Assembly: GCA_963718315.1 (NCBI GenBank)
Contig: CAVQZC010000003.1
Location: 62,001 to 126,000, forward strand
Direction: 5' to 3'
Length of the DNA stretch: 64,000 nt
DNA from: CAVQZC01 sp963718315
GTDB lineage: Bacteria > Actinomycetota > Thermoleophilia > Gaiellales > JAICJC01
The notes beneath the pieces were generated by a model. It searched no databases. It was not told where the DNA came from and saw only the letters and a program-made list of their open reading frames with translations. Both the position numbers and the translations under genes were made by a program. This document shows positions 9,451-19,393 of this stretch, one piece after another; positions within the stretch are counted from its first letter, which is position 1; the number at the start of each line of letters is the position of its first letter.

Positions 9451-10076
9451 TCCGAATCGTCATCGCCGACGACCACGCGGTGGTTCGGTCAGGTCTGCGG
9501 CTGTTGCTGGAGCGGGAGGATGACCTCGAGCCGATCGGCGAAGCCGGGGACGGCAAGGAGGCGGCCGCACTGGTCGCCCGCCTCAAACCGGAAGTGGTGC
9601 TCCTGGACGTCGTCATGCCGGGTGGCGGCGGGATCGAGGCGGCGGCTGCGATCCAGCACGACTCGCCCGATACTCGGATCCTGATGCTGTCGATGCAGGA
9701 CGACCCGACGTATGTCCGCGAGGCGTTCGCAGCCGGTGCATCAGGCTACGTTCTCAAGGACGCTGCCGACGTCGAGTTGGTGGATGCCATCCGGCGGGTG
9801 GCCGCCGGCGAGCGCTACGTGCACCCGGCGCTGGGCGCCCGCCTGGTCAGTGAGCCCGACCGATCGTCCGAACCGGTGGATTCTCTATCTGAACGAGAGC
9901 GAGAAGTGCTGCGGCTGCTGGCGCTCGGCTACACCAACCAGGAGATCGCCCAGCAACTGTTCGTCAGCGTGCGGACCGTGGAAGCACACCGCTCGCACAT
10001 CCTGACGAAACTCCGAGTGTCGACGCGCGCCGAGCTGGTGCGCCACGCGATCGATACCGGCCTGCTGGCCGAGTAG
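9447..10076 (+). CDS. NarL/FixJ-family response regulator
   Basis: 209 residues: receiver domain (acidic pair D8-D9, phospho-acceptor D54 in VVLLDVVMPG, conserved K in SGYVLKDA) and LuxR-type helix-turn-helix (LSEREREVLRLLALGYTN then VRTVEAHRSHIL). It is the partner of the kinase with which it shares four bases (GTGA). It should bind DNA as a dimer after phosphorylation. The recurrent GCATCGGGG elements around 7.0, 7.7, 14.1 and 19.4 kb are candidate targets. The universal stress protein/cation ATPase/arginine fermentation surroundings resemble the DosR dormancy regulon of mycobacteria in content. Confidence 0.95.
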   Translation: MIRIVIADDHAVVRSGLRLLLEREDDLEPIGEAGDGKEAAALVARLKPEVVLLDVVMPGGGGIEAAAAIQHDSPDTRILMLSMQDDPTYVREAFAAGASGYVLKDAADVELVDAIRRVAAGERYVHPALGARLVSEPDRSSEPVDSLSEREREVLRLLALGYTNQEIAQQLFVSVRTVEAHRSHILTKLRVSTRAELVRHAIDTGLLAE

Positions 10077-10142
10077 TTTTCCGCACCCAAGATCCGGGAC
10101 ATCGCCGAGGCGTCACAGGGCCTGAGCCACCACGCTGTGAGC

Positions 10143-10562
10143 ATGAGCAGCAAGTCTTTCCCGGTGGCCTGGCGATCCGGCCCCTACAGATTCATAGGTA
10201 AGGCACTCGTGAACAGCGGATGCCTCCACCTCACCGGCGCAACCACCGGTGATGTCCGACGGCGGCGGGCGCTGCGGCTGGACGGCTGCGACATCTTCGG
10301 TGCCTACACCCATCGCGTGGCGGGCCAGCCGGGCTTGATCGTCGATCACCGGGTCGGCTCAGTTGAAATCGAGTTGCTGGCCGGAAGCTGGGGTGCAGCC
10401 CACGAGCTCGCACGCGTAGTCGAGGCCATATCGACACCTCCGCCCGAGCCCTCGGAGGTGCCCCACCACCTGTTTCGCGACCTTCCCGATGCAGTCGCCA
10501 ACCGGTGTGTTGAAGCCAGCGAGCATCGGACCCACCAATCACCACACGAGGAGGTTCAGTGA
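10143..10562 (+). CDS. Hypothetical protein
   Basis: 139 residues, ATG at 10143 (GTG at 10137 is an alternative); no clear ribosome site. I do not recognise the family. The middle part (GKALVNSGCLHLTGATTGDV to GSVEIELLAG) looks like a small beta-rich fold, while the last 45 residues are polar and rich in His, Pro and Glu. The stop TGA (10560-10562) overlaps the ATG of the DoxX-like gene. It may be translated only to couple that gene, or may be spurious. Confidence 0.4.
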   Translation: MSSKSFPVAWRSGPYRFIGKALVNSGCLHLTGATTGDVRRRRALRLDGCDIFGAYTHRVAGQPGLIVDHRVGSVEIELLAGSWGAAHELARVVEAISTPPPEPSEVPHHLFRDLPDAVANRCVEASEHRTHQSPHEEVQ

Positions 10563-11299
10563 TGACCGGTGTACTGACAACGAGAGAGCGCATTGTGCGC
10601 GTGCTGTTGGCCCTGTTCGCGTTCGGCGTGGCCATCAACGTGGGCCTGACCGGCCACGGCTCGATGGAGCCGATCGTGCTGGCCTGGGGAGCGCTGTTGA
10701 TCAGCGTCTACGCAATCATGACGGCGGTCTGGGGATCCGCCGGCGACACGGCGCGGGTCGGCCTCGATGCTGACTGGTCGCTGGAGTACCTGGCCGCCCG
10801 CCTGTTCGTCGGCTGGGAGTTCCTCTACGCGGGCTGGCTGAAGGCGACCAACGGCTGGTACACCCAGCACGCCGGCGCCGCCGAGGTCAAGGGGATCCTG
10901 GCAGGTGCCGTCGCCCAGTCGCACGCAACGGCGCAGAATCCGTTCCCGCCGGTCTCGCACTGGTTCGGCTGGGCAGCTGACAACATGCTGATGCAGCACG
11001 CAGAGCTGATCAGCTACCTGGTGGTGACCGGCGAGGTGCTGGTCGGCATCGGCCTGATCCTGGGACTGTTCACCAAGGTGTCCGCCTTCTTTGGCATCAC
11101 CCTGAACACCCTGTTCATGTCGGCAGGCGCGCTTGGCGCCGGGCTGAACCCCGAGATGGTCATCCCAGGGATGATCGTGCTGCTCGGTGTCGCCCCGGCC
11201 GTCTACGCCCTGTCGGTCGACCGGTACCTGCTGCCCTGGCTGCGCGAGGAACTGCACCACGCGCCCAACGAGCAGCTGCAGCACGCGCCGGCGCACTAA
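10562..11299 (+). CDS. DoxX-like integral membrane protein
   Basis: 245 residues; ATG 10562 is preceded by GAGGAGG (10548-10554) at 7 bases. Six to seven hydrophobic segments are seen. The pattern AARLFVGWEFLYAGWLK and a later VTGEVLVGIGLILGLFTK is typical of DoxX/DoxD-like proteins, a family linked to quinone-dependent redox reactions and redox stress in actinobacteria. The exact activity is unknown. A long external loop (about residues 98-140) separates the first pair of helices from the rest. A perfect 15-bp hairpin follows at 11327-11362. Confidence 0.8.
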   Translation: MTGVLTTRERIVRVLLALFAFGVAINVGLTGHGSMEPIVLAWGALLISVYAIMTAVWGSAGDTARVGLDADWSLEYLAARLFVGWEFLYAGWLKATNGWYTQHAGAAEVKGILAGAVAQSHATAQNPFPPVSHWFGWAADNMLMQHAELISYLVVTGEVLVGIGLILGLFTKVSAFFGITLNTLFMSAGALGAGLNPEMVIPGMIVLLGVAPAVYALSVDRYLLPWLREELHHAPNEQLQHAPAH

Positions 11300-11326
11300 G
11301 ACCAATCCGGGCAATCGCCCGTTCCC

Positions 11327-11362
11327 GGCGCCCGGTGGCGAATCCCCTCGCCACCGGGCGCC
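11327..11362. terminator. Strong hairpin between convergent genes
   Basis: A perfect 15-bp inverted repeat (11327-11341 with 11348-11362, loop ATCCCC, arms starting GGCGCCCGG) lies between the DoxX-like stop and the magnesium ATPase stop. There is no T run, as is common in high-GC actinobacteria. It probably ends transcription from both sides. Confidence 0.6.
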
Positions 11363-11388
11363 TTGGCGTTCGAAGCCGCTGCGGGAGT

Positions 11389-14001
11389 TCATGACGGGCC
11401 AGGGACCGGCGGGCGACGCCAGCGGGCCGCCCGCCGGAAGAGCCGCCGTTCCCGACTGGCGACCCGCCGCGCCAACGACCGCTCTCCCCAGGGTCGGAAG
11501 AACAGCGCCGTGCCGAGTTGTGCCAGCGCCAGGTAGGTCAGGATCATGACTGCCAGGATCGCCATGAACGAGGCGGGCAACGGTCGGAACCCGAACAGGT
11601 GGGCGACCGGGCCGATGTACGGGATCGCCGCCCCTGCGGCTGCGCAGGCAAGCGTGGTGACCAGGAGCGGCTTGCTGGGTCGGCTCTTGAAGAACGGTAC
11701 GCGGCGGGTGCGGATGACGAAGATCACGAGTGTCTGGGTGACCAGCGATTCCACGAACCATCCCGAGCGGAACAGGTCCGGCCCCGCGTGGAACACCCGT
11801 AGCATGACGCCGAAGGTGAGGAAGTCGTAGACGCTCGAGATCGGCCCGAAGAAGTACATGAACCGCTTGATCAGGCCGATGTCCCACTGCGCCGGCCGGG
11901 CCACCAGCTCGTCGTCGACGTTGTCGGTCGGGATCGTCAGCTCGCTGACGTCGTAGAGCAGATTGTTGAGCAGGATCTGCGTGGGCAACATCGGCAGGAA
12001 GCTCAGGAACAGCGAGGCGCCGGCTGCCGAGAACATGTTCCCGAAGTTGGACGAGGTGCCCATCAGCACGTACTTGATCGTGTTCGCGAAGATCCGGCGG
12101 CCCTCGACGACGCCGTCGGCCAGGGTGCCCAGGCTTTTGGTCACGAGCACGATGTCCGCCGCGTCCTTGGCTACCTGAGCGGCCGACTCGACCGAGATCC
12201 CGACGTCGGCTGCGTGCAGCGCCACGGCATCGTTGACCCCGTCGCCGAGGAAGCCGACGTCGTGCTTGAGCGAGCGCTGGACGCGGAGCACGCGCGCCTT
12301 CTGGTCGGGCGTGACCCGGGCGAAGATCGTCGTCTCCGGCAGCGCGGCCGAGACCTCCGCGTCGCTCATGGCGGTGAGCTCCTGGCCGGAGATGACACGG
12401 CCCGGTGCCAGCCCGACCTGGTCGCAGACGTGCGCCGCGACGCGGCCGTTGTCGCCGGTGATCACCTTCACCGTCACGCCGAGATTGGCGAGCCGGCGCA
12501 CCGACTCGGCGGCGTCCGGCTTCGGGGGATCGCTGAAGCACAGGAAGCCGCGCAGCGTGAGCCCCTGCTCGTCTCCGCTTCCCAGCTGAGCAACGCCGGG
12601 GGCTGGGCGGCAGCCAACGGCGACGACGCGGGTGCCTGCGGCGAAGAGCGAGTCGAGCAGATGTGCAGCGCCGGGTGGGACGACGACGCAACGCCCCATC
12701 ACCGCCTCGGGGGCGCCTTTGACGATCAGAAGCCTGCCTTCTGGTGCGTCGACCAGCACGGAGGCCAGCTGACGGTCGTGGTCGAAGGGCAGGGAGTCGA
12801 GCTGCGGCCATCCCGGCACCTGGTCGGCGACACGAGTGTGCAGCGCGCGATCGAGATCGTTCCCGGTGGCCTCGGAGCAAGCGAGCCCCGCCTGCAGCGC
12901 ATCGACGTTCTCACCACCGTCGCAGTCGATGGCACGTTCGAAGGTGGTGTGGCCGGCGGTCAGCGTGCCGGTCTTGTCGGTGAACAGCACCTCCATGTTC
13001 CCCAGGTCCTCGATGCACACCAGTCGCTTGACGATCACCTGTTTGGCAACCAATCGTCGCGAGCCGGTGGCCAGGCTGACGGTGACGATGGCCGGCAGCA
13101 GCTGCGGCGTCAGTCCGACCGCAATGGCGAGAGCGAACAGCAGCGATTCCAGGACAGAACGGCCGAGCGCCACGTTGATGACCAGGATCCCGCCTGCCAG
13201 CACCGCCGTGATGGTGGCCAGCAGCCGCGAGAACTCCTGCAGCCCCCGCTGAAACCCCGTCTGAGCGTGCCGGGTTCCGAGCGACGCCGCGATCGCGCCG
13301 AACGAGGTGTGCGTCCCGGTGAGGACAACCAGACCCGTCCCCGATCCGGCGGTCACCACGGTGCCCATGAATGCGCAGCAAGGAAGGTCGAGCGGCGACT
13401 CTCCGACCGGGCAGGCCGCGGAGGTCTTCGGCGCGGCAGCCGACTCTCCCGTCAGCGCGGACTCGTCGCACTCCAGCTCTGTCCCCTCCAGCAGGCGGAG
13501 GTCTGCGGGGACAACATCGCCGATCCGTAGGTGGACGATGTCCCCGGGTACGAGCTCCGTGACGTCCAGTTCGGCTGTGTGGCCGTCACGCTCGACGAAT
13601 ACAAGGTGCTGGATCTGCTCGTGGAGCGCCTCGACGGCGCGTTCTGACCGATACTCGTTGACGAAGCTGAGCCCGATGCTCATCGCCATGATGCCGAAGA
13701 TGATCGCCGCCTCGGTCACGTCGCCGACCAACGCAGAAACGACGGCGGCGACCAGCAGCAGGGCTAGCAGGTAGCTCTTCAGCTGGCGCAGCAGGACATC
13801 GAACGCCGACACGCCGTGGGATTGCAGGACGTTGGCCCCATACCGCGTGCGGCGCGCCACTGCTTCCGCCGTTGTCAGCCCGGCGGAGGTGGTCGTGAGA
13901 TCCGCCAGAGCGTCGGCCGGCGACCGGGCCGCGGCGTCGGTCAGGGTCGATCGCGAGCTGGCATCCGGTTCGGCGGATCGGGCGACTGGGTTTGCCTTCA
14001 T
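11389..14001 (-). CDS. mgtA: Magnesium-translocating P-type ATPase (P3B, MgtA/MgtB type)
   Basis: 870 residues, the usual family length. In order: an N-terminal cation ATPase domain, TM helices 1-2, the actuator with LTGESAA, helices 3-4, phosphorylation motif DKTGTLT, nucleotide-binding domain (KGAPEAV), hinge GDGVNDAVAL and a C-terminal membrane part. The sequence NNLLYDVSELTIPTDNVD is characteristic of the Mg2+-importing subgroup and distinguishes it from Ca2+ ATPases. It imports Mg2+ (possibly Ni2+) driven by ATP. It stands alone and divergent from a universal stress protein operon; a GCATCGGGG element is in the shared upstream region (14002-14165). Confidence 0.95.
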   Translation of the reverse strand: MKANPVARSAEPDASSRSTLTDAAARSPADALADLTTTSAGLTTAEAVARRTRYGANVLQSHGVSAFDVLLRQLKSYLLALLLVAAVVSALVGDVTEAAIIFGIMAMSIGLSFVNEYRSERAVEALHEQIQHLVFVERDGHTAELDVTELVPGDIVHLRIGDVVPADLRLLEGTELECDESALTGESAAAPKTSAACPVGESPLDLPCCAFMGTVVTAGSGTGLVVLTGTHTSFGAIAASLGTRHAQTGFQRGLQEFSRLLATITAVLAGGILVINVALGRSVLESLLFALAIAVGLTPQLLPAIVTVSLATGSRRLVAKQVIVKRLVCIEDLGNMEVLFTDKTGTLTAGHTTFERAIDCDGGENVDALQAGLACSEATGNDLDRALHTRVADQVPGWPQLDSLPFDHDRQLASVLVDAPEGRLLIVKGAPEAVMGRCVVVPPGAAHLLDSLFAAGTRVVAVGCRPAPGVAQLGSGDEQGLTLRGFLCFSDPPKPDAAESVRRLANLGVTVKVITGDNGRVAAHVCDQVGLAPGRVISGQELTAMSDAEVSAALPETTIFARVTPDQKARVLRVQRSLKHDVGFLGDGVNDAVALHAADVGISVESAAQVAKDAADIVLVTKSLGTLADGVVEGRRIFANTIKYVLMGTSSNFGNMFSAAGASLFLSFLPMLPTQILLNNLLYDVSELTIPTDNVDDELVARPAQWDIGLIKRFMYFFGPISSVYDFLTFGVMLRVFHAGPDLFRSGWFVESLVTQTLVIFVIRTRRVPFFKSRPSKPLLVTTLACAAAGAAIPYIGPVAHLFGFRPLPASFMAILAVMILTYLALAQLGTALFFRPWGERSLARRVASRERRLFRRAARWRRPPVPGPS

Positions 14002-14092
14002 GAACGACCGTATGTTCCCACCCCCGCCGGGAGCCCGGCCTTGCGGACGGGGTGCTCACCCGGATCAGGGTTTCTACTGACGCTCGTTTGGC

Positions 14093-14106
14093 GGATCCCC
14101 CGATGC
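14093..14106 (-). promoter_or_regulatory. Recurrent GCATCGGGG element, copy 3
   Basis: Minus strand GCATCGGGGGATCC, between the divergent mgtA (start 14001) and universal stress protein (start 14166) genes. It shares 9 bases exactly with copies at 7679 and 19394. Confidence 0.35.
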
Positions 14107-14165
14107 GATCGCGCTCCCAGCGGCCGAAGCTGGATGGGTGCTCATACCCCTGACTGGAGGACGTC

Positions 14166-14660
14166 ATGTTCAACAAGATCCTGTTCGCGTCAGACGGCTC
14201 GGCCGAATCGGAACACGCACTCGCGTTGGTTCGCCACCTGGCGATCGAGGACGGTGCCGACGTCGAGATCGTCCACGTCCGCGAATACCGGCTCGGCCCT
14301 CGCTCGGCGATGGAGCGCACCGATGAGTCATCCACGGAGCGAGAAGCAGCGGTACACAAGCAGGCAAAGGAGCTGGCAGCGTCCGGGATCGTGGCCGAGC
14401 TGACCGTGGCGTCCAGCACGCCTGACGGGCTGGCGGCCGCGCTGGCGGAGCATGCCGAAGGAATCGGCGCCGACGCCATCGTGGCCGGCGCTGACCTGCA
14501 TCCCGCCTACGGCGTCACCACCGGCCGCACGGTCACGCAGCAGCTGCTGCAGATCTCTCCTTGCCCGGTGATCGTGGTCCCGCTGCGCACGAGTGTGCCG
14601 CGCAACACCGAGGCCACCCGCACGGCGGCTGCCAGCTTCGAAAGGAGCGGTAGTCGGTGA
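14166..14660 (+). CDS. Universal stress protein (UspA family)
   Basis: 164 residues with ATG 14166 preceded by GGAGG (14157-14161). It begins FNKILFASDGSAESEHAL and ends with a degenerate ATP-binding region (GADLHPAYGVTTGRTVTQQLLQ then CPVIVVP) where the typical G-2x-G-9x-G-S pattern is altered, so nucleotide binding is less certain than for the paralogue at 7189. It is the first gene of a probable operon with ornithine carbamoyltransferase (64 bases downstream) and carbamate kinase. Confidence 0.88.
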   Translation: MFNKILFASDGSAESEHALALVRHLAIEDGADVEIVHVREYRLGPRSAMERTDESSTEREAAVHKQAKELAASGIVAELTVASSTPDGLAAALAEHAEGIGADAIVAGADLHPAYGVTTGRTVTQQLLQISPCPVIVVPLRTSVPRNTEATRTAAASFERSGSR

Positions 14661-14724
14661 CTGCTACGCGACTCCCGCGCTGCACGTCCTGCCCGATCGA
14701 ACCCGACTCACGCGAGGTGACGCC

Positions 14725-15687
14725 ATGAAGCTCTCCGCCGACCAGACACGCGTCCGGGACGTCCTGGCCGTGTCCGACCTGTCAGACCGGCAGTTCACCA
14801 CCCTGCTCGACCTGGCGGACTTGATGAAGAAGGACCCCAACCGGTTCCTCGACACCCTCGCCGGGCAGACGGTGGTCTGCTTCTTCCAGAAGCCCTCCAC
14901 CCGGACGCGGGTCTCGCTGCACGGCGCCGCTGCCCGGCTGGGCGCCGTTCCGCTTCTCCTACGACCCGACGAGCTGCAGCTCGGGCGCGGCGAGCCGATC
15001 GCCGACACCGCCCGCGTCCTCTCCGGCTACGCATGCGCGATCGCCGCTCGGGTCTTCTCGCAGGATGACCTGGTCGAGATGTCACGGTACGCGTCCGTAC
15101 CGGTGATCAACGCGCTTTCAGATCAGCACCACCCCTGCCAGGCCCTGGCCGACCTGCTGACGATCCGCGAGGTCTTCGGTACCCTGGCCGGAGTCCGGCT
15201 GGCCTACGTCGGGGAGGGCAACAACGTCGCCCACTCCCTGATGGAGGCCGGGGCGCTGTGCGGCATGCATGTCGTCGTTGCGAGTCCAGACCATCTCGGA
15301 CCGGAGGCCCGGATCCTGGCACGCGCGGCCGAGGTAGCCGCCGAGCACGGCGGGTCGATCCAGGTCGTCTCCGATCCCCGCACGGCGGCCCAAGGCGCCT
15401 CAGTCGTGTACACCGATGTCTGGGTATCGATGGGCGACGAGCAGGACGCCGCGGCGCACCGGCACGCCCTCGCCGCCTACCAGGTCGACGGCGATCTGAT
15501 GGCGGAGGCTGACCCCGACGCCGTGTTCATGCACTGCCTGCCCGCTCACAGGGGCCAAGAGGTGACAGCCGACGTCATCGACGGCCCGCAATCGGTCGTC
15601 TGGGCACAGGCGGCGAACCGGCTCCCAACCGAGCAGGCGCTGATCTACGCCCTGGTGACCGGTGACTGGACCTGGGAGCCGTCGTGA
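14725..15687 (+). CDS. Ornithine carbamoyltransferase (catabolic role likely)
   Basis: 320 residues; ATG 14725 has GAGGTGA at 14713-14719. Signature motifs are all present: carbamoyl-phosphate site KPSTRTR, DQHHPCQALAD, and HCLPAHRG near the C-terminus; the ornithine-binding loop is near WVSMGDE. The enzyme interconverts citrulline plus phosphate with ornithine plus carbamoyl phosphate. The 4-base overlap with carbamate kinase (GTGA at 15684-15687) and the arcA/permease pair elsewhere in the window argue that it works as ArcB in the deiminase pathway, although an anabolic ArgF role is not excluded. Confidence 0.92.
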   Translation: MKLSADQTRVRDVLAVSDLSDRQFTTLLDLADLMKKDPNRFLDTLAGQTVVCFFQKPSTRTRVSLHGAAARLGAVPLLLRPDELQLGRGEPIADTARVLSGYACAIAARVFSQDDLVEMSRYASVPVINALSDQHHPCQALADLLTIREVFGTLAGVRLAYVGEGNNVAHSLMEAGALCGMHVVVASPDHLGPEARILARAAEVAAEHGGSIQVVSDPRTAAQGASVVYTDVWVSMGDEQDAAAHRHALAAYQVDGDLMAEADPDAVFMHCLPAHRGQEVTADVIDGPQSVVWAQAANRLPTEQALIYALVTGDWTWEPS

Positions 15688-16664
15688 CCACCGTTACCGT
15701 CGCGCTGGGTGGCAATGCGCTCGCCCGTCGTGGTGAGCCCATCACGGCGGCCGTGCAGCAGCAGAACATCGAACGGGCGGTGGCCGCGCTGCTGCCGGTT
15801 CTGCGATCGAGCTGGCGAATCGTTCTCACGCACGGCAACGGGCCACAGGTCGGAGTACTGCTGCTCGAAACCGAGGCGGACGAAGCAGCAGGCCCCTACC
15901 CGCTCGACATACTGGGGGCGGAGAGCGAGGGCATGGTCGGTTACCTGCTGGAGCAGGAACTGCGGCGCCGGCTCCCGCACCGCCCGATCGCCACCCTGCT
16001 CACGCAAACCGCCGTCGACCCCGACGATCCGTCGCTGACCACACCGCGGAAGCCGGTGGGGCCGCTGTACGACGAGCTGACCGCTCGCCGGCTCAAGGCG
16101 GAGCGGGGATTCGATATCGCGCCTGACACCGGCGGATGGCGGCGGGTCGTGCCATCGCCGCGCCCTGTGGCCATCCTGCAGGAGGCGTCGATCGGCCTGC
16201 TCGTAGCCGCGGGCGTGACCGTGATCGCCTCCGGGGGCGGGGGCGTGCCGGTCGTACTCGACGAGGACGGCCGCCCACGTGGGATCCAGGGGGTCGTTGA
16301 CAAGGATCTCGCTGCTGTGGTGCTGGCGAGGGCCGTTGGAGCCGACATGCTCCTGCTGCTTACCGACGTCGACTGCGTGTACACAGGGTTTGGGACTCCC
16401 GACGCGCGAGCTATCGAGCAGCTCGACGCCGACCAGGCGCGAGCGCTGTTGGACAGCGGTGAGCTTGGCGCGGGCAGCATGTCGCCCAAGGTGCAGGCTG
16501 CGGCGGAGTTCGCCGAATCCGGCGGTACGACGATCATCGCCTCGCTCGAACATGCATCCGAAGCGATCGCCGGCCGCAGTGGAACGCGGATCATGCCCAA
16601 TCCATCACTGCCCCTCACCACCGGTGCGCGTGCTGTCGACCATCAAACGAGAGTCCAGTCGTGA
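15684..16664 (+). CDS. arcC: Carbamate kinase
   Basis: 326 residues. The amino acid kinase fold is seen from VALGGNAL, THGNGPQVG, IASGGGGVPV and the terminal GSMSPKVQAA. The enzyme makes ATP from carbamoyl phosphate and ADP, the energy-yielding last step of arginine fermentation. The GTG start overlaps the carbamoyltransferase stop. Preference for the catabolic direction comes from context (no carbamoyl-phosphate synthetase genes nearby). The stop is 30 bases from the convergent stop of the GNAT/acyl-CoA synthetase gene. Confidence 0.95.
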   Translation: MTTVTVALGGNALARRGEPITAAVQQQNIERAVAALLPVLRSSWRIVLTHGNGPQVGVLLLETEADEAAGPYPLDILGAESEGMVGYLLEQELRRRLPHRPIATLLTQTAVDPDDPSLTTPRKPVGPLYDELTARRLKAERGFDIAPDTGGWRRVVPSPRPVAILQEASIGLLVAAGVTVIASGGGGVPVVLDEDGRPRGIQGVVDKDLAAVVLARAVGADMLLLLTDVDCVYTGFGTPDARAIEQLDADQARALLDSGELGAGSMSPKVQAAAEFAESGGTTIIASLEHASEAIAGRSGTRIMPNPSLPLTTGARAVDHQTRVQS

Positions 16665-16694
16665 TCGTCGTTCGCATCGATTGGTCACCGACCG

Positions 16695-19362
16695 CTACCA
16701 GGTCTTGGCGCCTGGCCGTATCGGCGCAGCAGTCAGGCGAGCCCGCGCGTCGACAATCACGCAGCCATCTGAGCCGGCGATCATCGGGTTGAGATCGAGC
16801 TCGGCAAGTTCCGGCGTGTCCTCGGCCAGCGCGGACAGCCGGTGCAGAGCATCAATCACAGCGGCGGTGTTCGCAGGTGCCGCGCCGCGGAATCCTCGCA
16901 ACAGCCGCCCGACCGTCCCAGCCGAAACGAGCTCCTCGGCATCAACGTCGGTGATCGGTGCAAGCCGCACCGCGGCGTCTCCAACCAGCTCGGCCAGCGT
17001 CCCTCCAGCTCCGAACGCGATGACGGCGCCGAAGACGGGATCCTGGAGGGCGCCGAGCAGCAGCTCGACACCGCCGGTGATCATTGGCTGCACCACCACC
17101 GCTGCGCCCAGCCGCTGTGCCGCCTCCCGAACCGCAGACTGGTCACGTAGATCCAGTGCAACGCCCCCCACTTCCGTCTTGTGCAGTCCAGGAGCCGCCA
17201 GCTTGAGTGCAACCGGGTAACCGAGCTCCTCAGCCGCCGCGACCGCCTGACCCGGATCGCTCGCTGAGACCTCTGGTATCAAGGGCAGCCCGTAGCAGCC
17301 GAGCAGTGCGCGCAGCTGAGGCGCCGCTAGCCAGTCAGAGCCGGCTCGGAGTTCGTCAGCAACGATCTGGCGAGCCGTCAGCCGGTCGATTCCTTCTGGA
17401 CGATGCTCGACACCCACCGGTCGGCGCAGCCAGGTCGTCCGCTCAACCGCCCGGGCAAGGGTCTGAACGGCCGACTCGGGATACGCGAATCCCCGTGCAG
17501 GGGAGCCGGGCTGAACCAGTTGCGCAGGTATCCCGTCCGCACTCACTATCACCGCGGCGACGGGCTTGGTCTCGGCGCGAGCACCGGCGCAGATCGCCGC
17601 TGCTACATCGTCCGCGGTTGCCATTGAGGCCGGCGCGAACAAGGTAATCGCCGCGTCTACTCCTGGATCGGCAAGCACGAGGCTGAGCGCCTTCTCGTAG
17701 AGTTCGGCAGGCGCCGACCCCAGCAGGTCGACCGGGTTCTCGGAGGAGGCGTGCGCTGGCAGGCAGGCGCGCAGGTGCTCCGACGTCTCCTCACCGAACG
17801 AGGCCAGCTCGAGCCCGTTCGCCGAGCAGGCATCGGCGCACAGGATTCCCAGGCCGCCCGCATTCGTCACCACCGCAACCCGATTGCCCGCGGGAAGCGG
17901 GGAATCAACGAGGAACGAGGCGGTATCCAGTAACTCTTCCAGGGTGCGGATGCGAAGCACTCCGGCCTGGGCATAGAGGGCGCTGGCAGCGGCGTCAGAG
18001 CCGGCCAGAGCCGCGGTGTGGGACTGCGCGGCTCGAGCGCCGGCGCTGCTGGTTCCGCCCTTCATCGCCAGAATCGGCTTTCGCCGTGCGACACGTTCCG
18101 CGATCCGGGCGAACCTCCGAGGATTGCCGAACGACTCCATGTAGAGCAGGACGAGCCGGGTCGCGTCGTCCTCCTCCCAGTACTCCAGCAGGTCGTTGGT
18201 CGAAATGTCTGCCTTGTTGCCTACCGACACGAACGACGACAGCCCGAAGCCGCGCGACGCTGCGTGCTCGAGTACCGCCAGTCCCAGCGCACCGCTCTGG
18301 GACGAGCAGCCAATGGAACCGGGCAACAGCGGCCGCGAGGCAAACGTGGCGTTGAGATGCCACCCGGGTACAGCGATGCCAAGGCAGTTCGGCCCCAGTA
18401 GGCGCGCCCCGCGGTCGCGCACCAGCGCGAGCAGGCCGGCCTCGCGCTGCACACCTTCCGGCCCGACCTCGGCGAAGCCCGCCGAGATCACGCAGATCGC
18501 CCGCGTGCCGGCGTCGAGGGCAGCAGCGGCTTGCTCAAGCACCGCCTCGGCGGGGACGCAGATGACGGCCAGGTCGGCCGGGGAGGGGAGTTCTCCGAAG
18601 GTTCGGTAGCCGGGTCGCCCGGCGACCGAGTCGCCCGATCGGTTGATGGGGTATGCGGCTCCGGCAAACCCGCCGGCGATCAGGTTGCCGAACACCGCGT
18701 GCCCAACTCTGTCCCGGCGGGGCGAAGCACCGGCGACTGCCACCGAGGCAGGAGCGAAGAAAGGGTGCAGCGATGCGACCGCTGCAGTGTGGTCGCGGCG
18801 GTCGACCGCCTGGTGGTAGCGCTCGGTCGGTGCAATTCGCAGCTGCACCTCCAGCGTCCCCGCCTCCAGGTGACGGGACACCTCGAAACCGGCGTCCCGG
18901 AACACAGCCAGCATCAGAGCGTTCTCTGCATCCACGTCAGCGATGAACTGCTCGATGCCCAGACCGACGGCAATGTCGGCCAGCTGTTCGAGCAGGCGGG
19001 TACCGACGCCCTGCCCCTGGAATCGATCTGCGACCGCGAATGCAACCTCGGCCGACGCTGCGGCGCGGAGCCGATCGAGAGTGCCGATGGCGACGATCTC
19101 TCCTCCGGCGGTCTGCCAGTAGCGAGACTCGGCCTGGGCCATCGCCCGTGAGATACCGCGCGACCAACTCATGGTCGAGGTGTGGGAATCCGCAGAATCG
19201 AAAGTACAGGCTCTGGGTCGACAATCCCCGAAGGAACTGCAGGAGGGTGTCTGTGTCGGCCGGTGTCGCCTGCCGGAGCCTCAGTGACGTACCGTCGCGG
19301 AGCAGGACATCACGAATGAGGTTCGGAGGGTCAGTCACAGCGGTGTGCCCCGATGATTCCAT
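16695..19362 (-). CDS. GNAT acetyltransferase fused to acyl-CoA synthetase (ADP-forming) (frameshift at 19110-19111)
   Basis: The N-terminal part (MESSGHTAV..., with LRLRQATPADTDTLL) is in another frame from the rest; removing one base of the GG at 19110-19111 gives an 888-residue protein. Order: GNAT domain (about 1-170, acetyl-CoA loop FQGQGVGTRLLEQ), CoA-binding Rossmann domain (FAPASVAVAGAS), succinyl-CoA-ligase-like domains (phospho-histidine region with SQSGALG and SHTAALAGSD) and a C-terminal ATP-grasp domain. Related proteins either make acetate plus ATP from acetyl-CoA or acetylate proteins under metabolic control (Pat-like). In this fermentative neighbourhood either role fits. Upstream is a GCATCGGGG element (19394), 32 bases from the start. 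Confidence 0.88.
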
Positions 19363-19393
19363 CTGCGCATCCTGCGCGATACTCGCGGTTTTC

